Origin: Saccharofermentans sp.
Lineage (GTDB): Bacteria; Bacillota; Clostridia; Saccharofermentanales; Saccharofermentanaceae
DNA length: 64,000 nt
Direction of reading: 5' to 3'
Assembly: GCA_024403715.1 (NCBI GenBank)
Contig: JAKSRJ010000001.1
Span: 62,001 to 126,000, forward strand
The notes under the pieces were generated by a model. That model saw only the letters and a list, made by a program, of their open reading frames with translations. It was not told where the DNA came from and ran no database searches. The position numbers and the translations under genes are program-made. The stretch's first letter is position 1, and every line of letters begins with the position of its first letter. This document shows, piece by piece, positions 17,672-26,256 of this stretch.

Positions 17672-17703
17672 CAATTTAATTTTCTAATATAAGGAGAAAA
17701 ACT

Positions 17704-18441
17704 ATGGCTAGAACAGCAATCGTAACAGGTAGCGCAAGAGGTATTGGTAAGTGCATTTCTATGACTCTTGCTTCCAAGGGAATCAATATCGCAGTTATCG
17801 ATGCATGCCCAATCGAAGGCATCCAGGAGACTGCTGATGAGATCAAGGCTAAGTACGGCGTTGAGACAAAGGCTTACCAGTGCAACGTAACAGATGCAAA
17901 CGCAGTTAAGGAGTGCGTTGCTGATGTTAAGGAGACATTCGGTTCTGTAGATATTCTTATCAACAATGCTGGTATCACAAGAGACGGCTTCCTCGTAAGA
18001 ATGAAGGAAGAGGACTTCGATGCTGTTATCTCTGTTAACCTCAAGGGTTCTTACAACTTCTTCCGTGAGTGTGTTCCTGTAATGAGTAAGCAGAAGTTCG
18101 GTCGTATCGTTTCTATCTCTTCTATCGTTGGTCTTCAGGGTAATGCTTGCCAGGTTAACTACTCTGCTTCCAAGGCAGGTGTTCTTGGTATCACAAAGTC
18201 TGTAGCAAGAGAGTATGCTTCCAAGAACATCACAGCTAATGCTGTTGCTCCTGGATTCGTTCAGACTCCTATGACAGACGTTCTCCCAGAGAAGGTTAAG
18301 GAGCAGTACATCGCTTCTATCCCTCTTGGAAGATTTGGTCAGGTTGAGGATATCGCAAACTGCGTAGCATTCCTCGTTTCTGATGAGGCATCTTATATCA
18401 CAGGTCAGTGCATTAGCGTTGACGGTGGTATGCACATGTAA
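17704..18441 (+). CDS. fabG: 3-oxoacyl-ACP reductase
   Basis: A 245-residue classical short-chain dehydrogenase. The dinucleotide motif TGSARGIGKC (8-17), NNAG, and the catalytic Tyr153/Lys157 in YSASK are present, and the end PGFVQTPM ... GQCISVDGGMHM is typical of FabG. It reduces 3-ketoacyl-ACP with NADPH in the elongation cycle. Position between fabD and fabF supports FabG over other SDRs. AAGGAG lies 6 bases before the start. Confidence 0.93.
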   Translation: MARTAIVTGSARGIGKCISMTLASKGINIAVIDACPIEGIQETADEIKAKYGVETKAYQCNVTDANAVKECVADVKETFGSVDILINNAGITRDGFLVRMKEEDFDAVISVNLKGSYNFFRECVPVMSKQKFGRIVSISSIVGLQGNACQVNYSASKAGVLGITKSVAREYASKNITANAVAPGFVQTPMTDVLPEKVKEQYIASIPLGRFGQVEDIANCVAFLVSDEASYITGQCISVDGGMHM

Positions 18442-18495
18442 TTAAAGAAAAAGAAATAGAGTATAAAGAAAAAGTTTATTGGAGGATTTTGGTAA

Positions 18496-19731
18496 ATGGA
18501 GCCAAATAGAGTAGTTATTACTGGTATGGGTGCTATCACACCTCTCGGGAATGACGTAGAAAGCTTCTGGAATGGTCTTGTTGAGGGTCGTAACGGAATC
18601 GGACCTATTACACGTTTTGATACAACAGAATACAAGGTTAAGGTAGCTGCTGAGGTTAAGGATTTTGATGTAACACAGTACATGGATTTTAAGACAGCTA
18701 AGAGAATGGAGCCTTTCGCTCAGTATGCTGTTGCTGCTGCTACACAGGCTGTTGAAGACGCTGGCATCGATATGGAGAAGGAAGATCCTTTCCGTGTTGG
18801 TGTTATCGTAAGTTCTGGTGTTGGTTCCATGCAGGCTAACGAGAGAGAAATCTCCAAGATGGTAGCAGGCAAGAAGATTGCTCCTCTTTATATCCCAATG
18901 ATGATTGGTAACATGGCATCCGCTAACATCTCAATCAAGTACCACATGATGGGTAAGAATATTGATATCGTTACAGCGTGCGCTTCTGGTACACACTCCA
19001 TTGGCGAAGCATTTAAGACAATCAAGTACGGCGATGCTGATATCATGGTTGCTGGTGGTGCTGAGGCTGCTGTCTGCCCATCCGGCGTACAGGGCTTTAC
19101 AGCTCTTACAGCTTTGTCTTGCCAGGAAGACCCAGAACTCGCTTCCAGACCATTCGATAAGGACAGAGACGGTTTTGTAATCGGTGAGGGTGCAGGTGTT
19201 CTTATCTTGGAGGAGCTTGAGCACGCTAAGGCTAGAGGCGCTAAGATCTACGCTGAGGTTGTAGGTTACGGTGCAACTAACGATGCTTACCACATCACTT
19301 CTCCTGCAGAGGATGGTGCTGGTGCTGGTATGGCAATGAAGATTGCTATGAAGGAAGCAGGTGTTGAGCCTAAGGATGTTGAGTATATCAATGCTCATGG
19401 TACATCTACACACCATAACGACCTCTTCGAGACACGTGCTATTAAGTATGCTTTTGGTGAGGAAGCAAAGAACGTATCTATCAACTCTACAAAGTCCATG
19501 ACAGGTCACCTCTTAGGTGGTGCTGGTGGTATCGAAGCAGTTGTTTGTGTTAAGTCTATTGAGAATAGCTATGTACACGTAACACGTGGTACTGTTAATA
19601 CAGACGAAGAGTGCGACCTCGATTATACATTAGGTCAGGGCAAGAGCCGTGAGATTAACTACGCTATGAGTAACTCTCTTGGTTTTGGCGGACATAATGC
19701 TACAATACTTATTAAGAAGTACGAGGCTTAA
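18496..19731 (+). CDS. fabF: 3-oxoacyl-ACP synthase II
   Basis: A 411-residue ketoacyl synthase. Cys162 in TACASGTHSIGEA, the His of NAHGTSTHHND and the His of MTGHLLGGAGG make the Cys-His-His triad of FabF/FabB enzymes that elongate acyl-ACP with malonyl-ACP. The start is ATG at 18496 with TTGGAGGA upstream. The 54-base gap before it is purine-rich and is the largest in the operon. FabZ follows after 24 bases. Confidence 0.94.
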   Translation: MEPNRVVITGMGAITPLGNDVESFWNGLVEGRNGIGPITRFDTTEYKVKVAAEVKDFDVTQYMDFKTAKRMEPFAQYAVAAATQAVEDAGIDMEKEDPFRVGVIVSSGVGSMQANEREISKMVAGKKIAPLYIPMMIGNMASANISIKYHMMGKNIDIVTACASGTHSIGEAFKTIKYGDADIMVAGGAEAAVCPSGVQGFTALTALSCQEDPELASRPFDKDRDGFVIGEGAGVLILEELEHAKARGAKIYAEVVGYGATNDAYHITSPAEDGAGAGMAMKIAMKEAGVEPKDVEYINAHGTSTHHNDLFETRAIKYAFGEEAKNVSINSTKSMTGHLLGGAGGIEAVVCVKSIENSYVHVTRGTVNTDEECDLDYTLGQGKSREINYAMSNSLGFGGHNATILIKKYEA

Positions 19732-19755
19732 TTCTAATTAAAGGAGATATTTCCC

Positions 19756-20190
19756 ATGGCTAATTCACTTGATATCAAGGGTATTATGGACATCATCCCA
19801 CACAGACACCCATTCCTTCTCCTCGATAAGGTAGAAGATTATGAGCCAGGTCAGTTCTGTGTAGCTTATAAGAATTTTACATACGACGAGATGTTCTTCA
19901 GAGGACACTTCCCAGAGTATCCAATCGTTCCTGGTGTACTCACAGTTGAGGCTTTGGCTCAGGCTGGTGCTGTAGCAATCCTCTCACAGGATGACTTCAA
20001 GGGTAAGATTGCTGTATTTGCAGGTATTGATAACTGTAAGTTCAAGCGTCAGATTGTTCCAGGTGATACAGTTCGCCTCGAGACAAAGATTACTCAGGTT
20101 AGAGGTCCTATCGGCGTTGGTGAAGCAGAGGCAACAGTAGATGGTAAGACGGCAGTAAAGTGCACATTGAAGTTCGCTATCATGCAGTAA
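19756..20190 (+). CDS. fabZ: 3-hydroxyacyl-ACP dehydratase
   Basis: A 144-residue hot-dog-fold dehydratase. IIPHRHPFLLLDKV opens the domain, and His51 (RGHFPEYP) with Glu65 (GVLTVEALAQ) are the catalytic pair, 14 residues apart as in other FabZ proteins. It dehydrates 3-hydroxyacyl-ACP in the elongation cycle. It is the last fatty-acid gene here. A glycosidase gene begins 4 bases after its stop, and accBCDA, which often follow in Firmicutes, are absent. Confidence 0.94.
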   Translation: MANSLDIKGIMDIIPHRHPFLLLDKVEDYEPGQFCVAYKNFTYDEMFFRGHFPEYPIVPGVLTVEALAQAGAVAILSQDDFKGKIAVFAGIDNCKFKRQIVPGDTVRLETKITQVRGPIGVGEAEATVDGKTAVKCTLKFAIMQ

Positions 20191-20194
20191 GATT

Positions 20195-22456
20195 ATGACT
20201 ACACAAGAGATTATTTCTAAATTAGATCTCAAAAAGAAGGCATCGCTTTTATGCGGTGCCGCTTTTTTTGGAACAAGAAGTATTGAAGAGTATGGCATCG
20301 ACAGCTTACAGCTCTTAGATGGTGGTACTGGTATAAACTACGAGCAGCTTTTTGGCGATAAATTTGCTGACTATGCTAGAAGTGAAGGTTTTACCTCAGA
20401 GCAGTTTGATAAAGCTACGAGATTCTTTTACGATGGCGATAAGTTAGATCCAGAAGAGCTTATGCTTCGCGATAAGCTTAAGGTAAAACTTACAGAGTTT
20501 TGTCACGGCTTTGATCCTCATCCTGGATGCTATCCTCCGGGAATACTTCTTGGTTCTACATGGAATCCTGAGGCCGTATATGAGGTAGGAGAGGCATTAG
20601 GCTTAGAGGCTATAATGTATAACATCAGCTGCCTTCTAGGAACACCTAATGTTAACCTCCTTCGTGAACCTCGTAATGGTCGTTTCTTCGAAGGCTACTC
20701 AGAGGATCCATATCTTGCAGGTGAGCTTGCTTCTCAAATGACTTCTGGTGTCGAGAGTCAAGGTGTGGCTTCTAATGTTAAGCATTTCGCTGCGAATAAT
20801 TTGGAAATAAACCGTGGTGGTATCGACCAGTCGATATCAAAGCGAGCCATAGAAGAGATGTATCTCCCTGGTTTTAAGAAGTGCGTCGAGGCTGGCGCTT
20901 CTACCCTGATGGTAGCGTACCCTAAGATTAATGGTAAACCATGTACGCATAATAAGTGGCTTTTACGTGATGTGCTTCGTAAAGAATGGCATTACGATGG
21001 TCTCGTAATGACTGACTGGGGCGCATGTACTGAAGATACAGGTGACTCGGTTGAAGCCGGTGTTGATTTGTTTATGCCAGGCCCATGGGAGCATGAAGAC
21101 GATATTGTTAAGGCTGTAGAAGAGGGTAGACTTTCTGAAGAAAACCTTAATAGATCAGTCGAATATTTAATCAATATCGCGATGAAGTTTAAGCTTAGCG
21201 GAAGAAAACTTCCTGTAAGCTACGAAGATTATATAAGTCTTGGTGATAAGGCCTGCTATGAGGCGGATAAAGAGGGATTTGTCCTGCTTAAAAATAATGG
21301 TCTGCTTCCGCTTCAGGACATGAGTAGAATTAACCTTGTCGATAATTCAGAGCTTATTATCTGTGGTAAGGGTTCTGCTCAGGTGTTTACCGATAGAGAC
21401 GAGAAGCTCAAGGATGTATTTGGTAATAATGATGAAGGCGATGTTGCTTTAATTGTTGTATCTATCGAGTCTGCAGAAGGTACAGATAGACCTGACTTAA
21501 AGCTTCCAGTTAAGTATAGGGACCAGATAGAAAATGCCATTAATTCCGGTAAGAAAATTATTCTTGTGCTTAATACTCCAGGACCTGTTGAAATCTCAAA
21601 ATATATAGATAAACTCGATGCTGTTATTATGGTTTTTTATCCAGGTATGGCTGGTAGCAGAGTGTTACACGATGTGATTTTAGGTAAGGTGAACCCATCT
21701 GGTAAGCTTCCATTCTCATTTCCTGTTAAGTACGAAGATACTCCAGCATATCTTAACTATCCTGATAGTTTTACGTGCGTATATGGCGAGGATATCTATG
21801 TTGGTTACCGAGGCTACGAGAAACGTGGCGTTAAGCCGCTATTCCCATTTGGACATGGATTGTCTTATTCTGAATTCTCGATTAGTGATGCGGTAGTATC
21901 CAGCGATAAGTGTAACCTTGGTGACAAGGTAGAGATTAAGTTTGTCTTAACTAATGAGGGCGATTTTGCTGGATCACAGGTCGTGCAGCTCTATGTAAGC
22001 GACCCATCTTCAAAGCAGAGCAAACCAGTTAAGGAGCTTCGCGCTTTTACTAAGGTTTATTTGGAAGCAGGGGAGAAGAGGGAAATTACTCTCGAGGTTG
22101 ATACTACAAAGATTGGCTCTTATAGCGAGGATTATGGTAAGTTCTTGGTTGAAGATGGTATGTATGATGTGCTGCTCGGTTTTTCTTCGCAAGAGATTAC
22201 AACTAAGCTTTCATTTAGAATTGTAGAAGGTTCTCCTGAGCTTGCGCTGGGCATTAATTCCACTGTATTAGATATCATGTACATTCCGGTTTTGCGTGAC
22301 GCTCTCGAAAGGGATGTACGTACGCATGGTGATGATTTTATAGCTTATATTAATGGAGAACGATATGCTCCTTGTAACAAGCTTAAAGATATTTATAAAA
22401 ATTTAAGCGACTATAGCGAGTTCTTAAGCGAATGTAATCAGTATATAAAGGCATAA
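20195..22456 (+). CDS. glycoside hydrolase family 3 (beta-glucosidase-like)
   Basis: A 753-residue GH3 enzyme. The N-terminal (beta/alpha)8 domain includes NLLREPRNGRFFEGYSEDP, KHFAANNLEINR and the nucleophile Asp274 in GLVMTDWGA. The alpha/beta sandwich follows (VLLKNNGLLPL, ... PGMAGSRVLHDVILG, NPSGKLPFSFP), then a fibronectin type III-like C-terminal domain (FKLTN-type strands, PVKELRAFTKVYLEAGE). The last ~60 residues go beyond the usual end. There is no signal peptide, so it probably cleaves imported oligosaccharides in the cytoplasm. It starts 4 bases after fabZ without a clear ribosome site, suggesting coupling to the fab operon, though an internal promoter is possible. Beta-glucosidase is likely, and beta-xylosidase is not excluded. 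Confidence 0.85.
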   Translation: MTTQEIISKLDLKKKASLLCGAAFFGTRSIEEYGIDSLQLLDGGTGINYEQLFGDKFADYARSEGFTSEQFDKATRFFYDGDKLDPEELMLRDKLKVKLTEFCHGFDPHPGCYPPGILLGSTWNPEAVYEVGEALGLEAIMYNISCLLGTPNVNLLREPRNGRFFEGYSEDPYLAGELASQMTSGVESQGVASNVKHFAANNLEINRGGIDQSISKRAIEEMYLPGFKKCVEAGASTLMVAYPKINGKPCTHNKWLLRDVLRKEWHYDGLVMTDWGACTEDTGDSVEAGVDLFMPGPWEHEDDIVKAVEEGRLSEENLNRSVEYLINIAMKFKLSGRKLPVSYEDYISLGDKACYEADKEGFVLLKNNGLLPLQDMSRINLVDNSELIICGKGSAQVFTDRDEKLKDVFGNNDEGDVALIVVSIESAEGTDRPDLKLPVKYRDQIENAINSGKKIILVLNTPGPVEISKYIDKLDAVIMVFYPGMAGSRVLHDVILGKVNPSGKLPFSFPVKYEDTPAYLNYPDSFTCVYGEDIYVGYRGYEKRGVKPLFPFGHGLSYSEFSISDAVVSSDKCNLGDKVEIKFVLTNEGDFAGSQVVQLYVSDPSSKQSKPVKELRAFTKVYLEAGEKREITLEVDTTKIGSYSEDYGKFLVEDGMYDVLLGFSSQEITTKLSFRIVEGSPELALGINSTVLDIMYIPVLRDALERDVRTHGDDFIAYINGERYAPCNKLKDIYKNLSDYSEFLSECNQYIKA

Positions 22457-22471
22457 ACTTCTTAAATATAG

Positions 22472-22477
22472 TATAAT
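22472..22477 (+). promoter_or_regulatory. candidate -10 of the glycan cluster promoter
   Basis: TATAAT lies 36 bases before the rfbF start in the short gap after the GH3 gene. No convincing -35 element is visible, so only the -10 is reported. Confidence 0.35.
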
Positions 22478-22512
22478 CATACTGATTAATTATGTTTTGT
22501 GGAGGTTATGCT

Positions 22513-23295
22513 ATGAAAGTAGTAATCCTTGCCGGTGGATTCGGAACACGAATTTCCGAAGAAAGCGTTATCAAACCAAAGCCTATGGTAGAGATTTGTG
22601 GTATGCCTATTTTATGGCACATCATGAAGTACTATTCATCCTATGGTTTTAATGATTTCATTATTTGCTGTGGATATAAGCAGTATGTTATCAAAGAGTG
22701 GTTTGCAGATTATTACCTCCATACATCTGACGTCACATTTGATTTTAGAAATGATAACCAGATGACAGTTCATACTACTCATACAGAGCCTTGGAAGGTT
22801 ACATTAGTAGATACTGGTCTTAATACAATGACTGGTGGAAGAATCAAGAGAATTCAGAAGTTTATTGGTGATGAACCATTCATGCTTACATACGGTGACG
22901 GCGTGAGTGATGTTGATTTAAATGCTCTTATTAAGTACCACAATGATCAGGGTCAGATTGCTACAATGACTGCTGTAAATGTTGGTCAGCAGTTTGGATG
23001 CATCGACTTAGATGGCGATGGTACTGTCACTAATTTCAGAGAGAAGAACAATACTGATGGTAACGTAATTAATGCTGGCTATATGGTATTGGAGCCTAAG
23101 ATTTTTGATTACATTACAGAAGGTGATAAGACTGTTTTTGAGAAGAGGCCTTTGGAGGCTCTTGCTCGTGATAGACAGCTTAATGCTTATATTCATCAGG
23201 GATTCTGGAAGTGCATGGACACTAAGCGTGACAAAGATCAGCTTGAGACTTTAATCACTGAAGGCAGAGCTCCTTGGATGAAGTGGGAGGATTAA
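22513..23295 (+). CDS. rfbF: glucose-1-phosphate cytidylyltransferase
   Basis: A 260-residue nucleotidyltransferase that makes CDP-glucose from CTP and glucose-1-phosphate, the entry to all CDP-3,6-dideoxyhexoses. The start motif KVVILAGGFGTRISEES and KPKPMVEICGMPILWHIM are diagnostic for RfbF (DdhA). LTYGDGVSDVD carries the metal Asp. The ATG at 22513 is chosen because GGAGG (22501-22505) precedes it. An ATG at 22492 would include that site. It is followed directly by rfbG and rfbH, confirming the pathway. Confidence 0.94.
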   Translation: MKVVILAGGFGTRISEESVIKPKPMVEICGMPILWHIMKYYSSYGFNDFIICCGYKQYVIKEWFADYYLHTSDVTFDFRNDNQMTVHTTHTEPWKVTLVDTGLNTMTGGRIKRIQKFIGDEPFMLTYGDGVSDVDLNALIKYHNDQGQIATMTAVNVGQQFGCIDLDGDGTVTNFREKNNTDGNVINAGYMVLEPKIFDYITEGDKTVFEKRPLEALARDRQLNAYIHQGFWKCMDTKRDKDQLETLITEGRAPWMKWED

Positions 23296-23299
23296 TAAT

Positions 23300-24361
23300 T
23301 TGGCTGAATTAAGTTTCTGGAAGGATAAGAGAGTTTTCTTAACAGGTCACACAGGATTTAAGGGTACATGGCTTTCTCGTATTCTTGTAATTTCTGGTGC
23401 AAAATTGACAGGTTTTTCCTTGGAAGCTCCAACTAATCCTAATCTGTTTGAGATGGCAGGCCTTGAAGGCAAGATGACATCTGTGATAGGCGATATTCGC
23501 GATATGGAAGCTTTAAAGAAGGCTTTCGACGAGTGTAATCCTGAGATTGTTATTCACATGGCAGCGCAGCCTCTTGTTAGAGATTCTTATAAGGATCCTA
23601 GATACACATACGAGACTAACGTTATGGGAACAGTTAACATCCTAGAGTGTGTAAGATTATCTTCAAGTGTTAAGTCTTTCCTTAATGTTACTACAGACAA
23701 GGTTTATAAAAACAACGAATGGATGTGGGGCTATAGAGAGGACGAGCCTCTTGATGGTTTTGATCCATACTCTAACTCTAAGTCTTGTAGTGAGCTTGTA
23801 ACTCATAGTTATAAGAACTCATTCTTCTCCACAGAGGAAGCTCCGGCTATTTCTACTGCAAGAGCGGGTAATGTAATTGGTGGTGGTGATTTTGCTACAG
23901 ACAGAATCATTCCAGATTGTGTAAGAGCTGCTATGAGCAAGCAAGATATTGTTGTTAGAAATCCATATTCAACAAGACCATATCAGCATGTATTAGAACC
24001 ACTATTTGCATACTTAACAATTGCAAAATCCCAGTATGAGGATAAGAAGTATGCTTCATGGTATAACGTTGGACCTGATGAATGCGATTGCGTTACTACA
24101 GGCGATATTGTTGATATGTTCTGCGAAAAGTGGGGTGGTATCACTAGAATAGATCGTTCTGAGGCTAACGCTCCTCACGAGGCCAACTTTTTAAAGCTTG
24201 ATTCAAGCAGGCTGAAGAATACATTTGGCTGGAAGCCTACATGGCATATCAATGAGGCTATTGAGCGTGTAGTAGAGTGGACGAGAGTTTACGAGGCTAA
24301 CGGTGATATTCCAGCAATTATGGATAAGCAGATTAATGATTTTATTGGAAAGGAAGCATAA
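23300..24361 (+). CDS. rfbG: CDP-glucose 4,6-dehydratase
   Basis: A 353-residue extended SDR that converts CDP-glucose to CDP-4-keto-6-deoxyglucose with bound NAD. The nucleotide motif GHTGFKGTWLS, HMAAQPLVRDSY and the catalytic region NVTTDKVYKN with YSNSKSCSE are typical of RfbG (DdhB). The start is a TTG at 23300, supported by GGGAGG at 23285-23290 inside the end of rfbF. No ATG lies near. Length is normal. It acts between RfbF and RfbH. Confidence 0.93.
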   Translation: MAELSFWKDKRVFLTGHTGFKGTWLSRILVISGAKLTGFSLEAPTNPNLFEMAGLEGKMTSVIGDIRDMEALKKAFDECNPEIVIHMAAQPLVRDSYKDPRYTYETNVMGTVNILECVRLSSSVKSFLNVTTDKVYKNNEWMWGYREDEPLDGFDPYSNSKSCSELVTHSYKNSFFSTEEAPAISTARAGNVIGGGDFATDRIIPDCVRAAMSKQDIVVRNPYSTRPYQHVLEPLFAYLTIAKSQYEDKKYASWYNVGPDECDCVTTGDIVDMFCEKWGGITRIDRSEANAPHEANFLKLDSSRLKNTFGWKPTWHINEAIERVVEWTRVYEANGDIPAIMDKQINDFIGKEA

Positions 24362-24364
24362 GAA

Positions 24365-25702
24365 ATGTTCGAGAATATGAATGAGCAGGAGGCTCGCTCC
24401 GTTATCTTAGAGCAGGTTAAGGAGTATGCAGAGAAGTTCCACGCAGCTCCAGAATATAAGGAGGGAGATCGTATCCCTTACGCAAGACGTGTATATGGTA
24501 GTGAGGAGATGGTTAACCTCGCAGATTCTGCATTGGAATTCTGGCTTACTTCTGGTAGATATACAGATGAGTTTGAGAAGAAGTTTGCAGAATACCTTGG
24601 CGTAAAGTTCTGTTCTCTTGTTAACTCAGGATCTTCTGCTAACCTCGGTGCTTTTATGGCTTTGACTTCACCTCTTCTTAAGGAGAGAAGAATCAATCGT
24701 GGTGATGAAGTAATTACTGTTGCTGCAGGTTTCCCTACAACAGTTGCTCCTGTAATTCAGTATGGTGCTGTGCCTGTATTTATTGATGTCACTATTCCTC
24801 AGTACAATATTGATGTATCTAAGCTTGAAGAAGCTTATTCACCTAAGACAAAGGCTGTAATGATTGCCCATACACTTGGTAATCCATTCGATCTTAAGGC
24901 GGTTAAGGAATTCTGCGACAAGCACAATCTCTGGCTTGTTGAGGATAACTGTGATGCATTAGGCTCTAAGTATACAATCGATGGAGAAGAGAAGTTCACT
25001 GGTACTATCGGTGATATCGGAACATCTTCTTTCTACCCACCACATCATATGACTATGGGTGAGGGTGGTGCTATTTATACAAATAACCCACTTCTTAACA
25101 AGTGTATCCGCTCTATGCGTGACTGGGGTCGTGACTGCGTTTGCCCATCTGGTATGGATAATTTCTGTAACCACAGATTTGATGGTCAGTATGGTGAACT
25201 ACCATTTGGATATGACCATAAGTATGTTTACTCTCACTTCGGTTATAACCTTAAAGCTACAGATCTTCAGGCTGCAGTAGGATGTGCCCAGATTGTTAAG
25301 TTCCCATCCTTTGTAGAGAGAAGAAGACATAATTTCGACAGATTAAGAGCAGGTCTTGAAGATGTTCAGGACAAGCTCATCCTTCCTGTTCCAGCAGAAA
25401 ATTCAAGACCTTCCTGGTTTGGTTTCATGATGACTGTTAAGGAGGGTGTAGACAGACATAAGGTTGTTACTTATATCGAGTCTAAGGGTGTTCAGACAAG
25501 AAATCTATTTGCTGGTAACCTCATTAAGCACCCATGCTTTGATGAGATGAGAGCTTCTGGCGAAGGATATCGAGTAGTAGGTGATCTTACAAATACAGAT
25601 CGCATCATGAATGATACATTCTGGGTTGGCGTATATCCAGGAATGACAGACGAGATGATTGACTACATGATTAAGACTATTAAGGATGCGCTTAATCAGT
25701 AA
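24365..25702 (+). CDS. rfbH: CDP-4-keto-6-deoxyglucose 3-dehydratase (E1)
   Basis: A 445-residue aspartate-aminotransferase-fold enzyme of the RfbH/DdhC/AscC group, using PMP and a [2Fe-2S] cluster to remove the 3-hydroxyl. In SSFYPPHHMTMGEGG a His occupies the place of the PLP-binding Lys of ordinary aminotransferases, the hallmark of the group. Cluster ligands are seen as NCDALG and, about 61 residues later, DCVCPSGMDNFC (C-x1-C-x7-C). E1 normally needs the ferredoxin-reductase-like partner E3 (DdhD/AscD), and no such gene is in the window. It lies 3 bases after rfbG, and its stop overlaps the gtrA start. Confidence 0.92.
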   Translation: MFENMNEQEARSVILEQVKEYAEKFHAAPEYKEGDRIPYARRVYGSEEMVNLADSALEFWLTSGRYTDEFEKKFAEYLGVKFCSLVNSGSSANLGAFMALTSPLLKERRINRGDEVITVAAGFPTTVAPVIQYGAVPVFIDVTIPQYNIDVSKLEEAYSPKTKAVMIAHTLGNPFDLKAVKEFCDKHNLWLVEDNCDALGSKYTIDGEEKFTGTIGDIGTSSFYPPHHMTMGEGGAIYTNNPLLNKCIRSMRDWGRDCVCPSGMDNFCNHRFDGQYGELPFGYDHKYVYSHFGYNLKATDLQAAVGCAQIVKFPSFVERRRHNFDRLRAGLEDVQDKLILPVPAENSRPSWFGFMMTVKEGVDRHKVVTYIESKGVQTRNLFAGNLIKHPCFDEMRASGEGYRVVGDLTNTDRIMNDTFWVGVYPGMTDEMIDYMIKTIKDALNQ

Positions 25703-26256
25703 TGTCAAAGAGTATCGGAAGTAAAATTTGGGATTTATTTAGCAGATTCGTCATTTTTATGGTGAATCTGCTTTTGATGCCTTTCCACAAAAAATTAACA
25801 GATGAACAAGCAGAAAGCTTTTTGCAGTTTGTAAAGTTTGCACTCGTTGGTGTTTCCAACACCCTCGTTTCTATGGCAATAAATTTCTGCGTGCTTTTTA
25901 CATGTGGCAAAGTAGGCTTATTTACAGAAGAAGAGAAGTATCAAGCTTTTCTTGCTAATACAATTGCATTCTTATTAAGTGTAATTTGGTCTTATATTTG
26001 GAACAGCAAGTTTGTATTTAAAGAAGATGAAGGTGGAGAAAAGAGAGTTTGGTGGAAGACTCTTCTTAAGACATACGCTGCATATGCCTTTACAGGTCTT
26101 GGCTTAAGTAATCTTATTTCTTGGCTTTGCATTGACAAGTGGGGAATCAATAAGTACATCGCTGTACTGATTAATCTTGTGTTGTCAGTACCTATTAATT
26201 ATGTGCTCAATAAGTTCTGGGCTTATGGTCAGAAGGAGAAGAAGAATGAGCAGTAA
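25702..26256 (+). CDS. GtrA-like lipid-linked sugar flippase
   Basis: A 184-residue protein with four predicted helices, beginning at about residue 47 with QFVKFALVGVSNTLVSMAINF, the typical GtrA-family start (FlvGvlntlv). The N-terminal 45 residues are an extra amphipathic stretch. GtrA proteins are thought to flip undecaprenyl-phosphate-linked sugars across the membrane for side-chain glycosylation. In this cluster it can pair with the GtrB-like glycosyltransferase at 31267-32211 and the large membrane protein at 32198-34006. It overlaps rfbH by one base and the aldolase gene by 11. Confidence 0.85.
   Translation: MSKSIGSKIWDLFSRFVIFMVNLLLMPFHKKLTDEQAESFLQFVKFALVGVSNTLVSMAINFCVLFTCGKVGLFTEEEKYQAFLANTIAFLLSVIWSYIWNSKFVFKEDEGGEKRVWWKTLLKTYAAYAFTGLGLSNLISWLCIDKWGINKYIAVLINLVLSVPINYVLNKFWAYGQKEKKNEQ

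Noticed and set aside
17473..18435. 320-codon open frame antisense to fabD/fabG
   Set aside because: It overlaps two certain genes on the other strand and has no recognisable domain.
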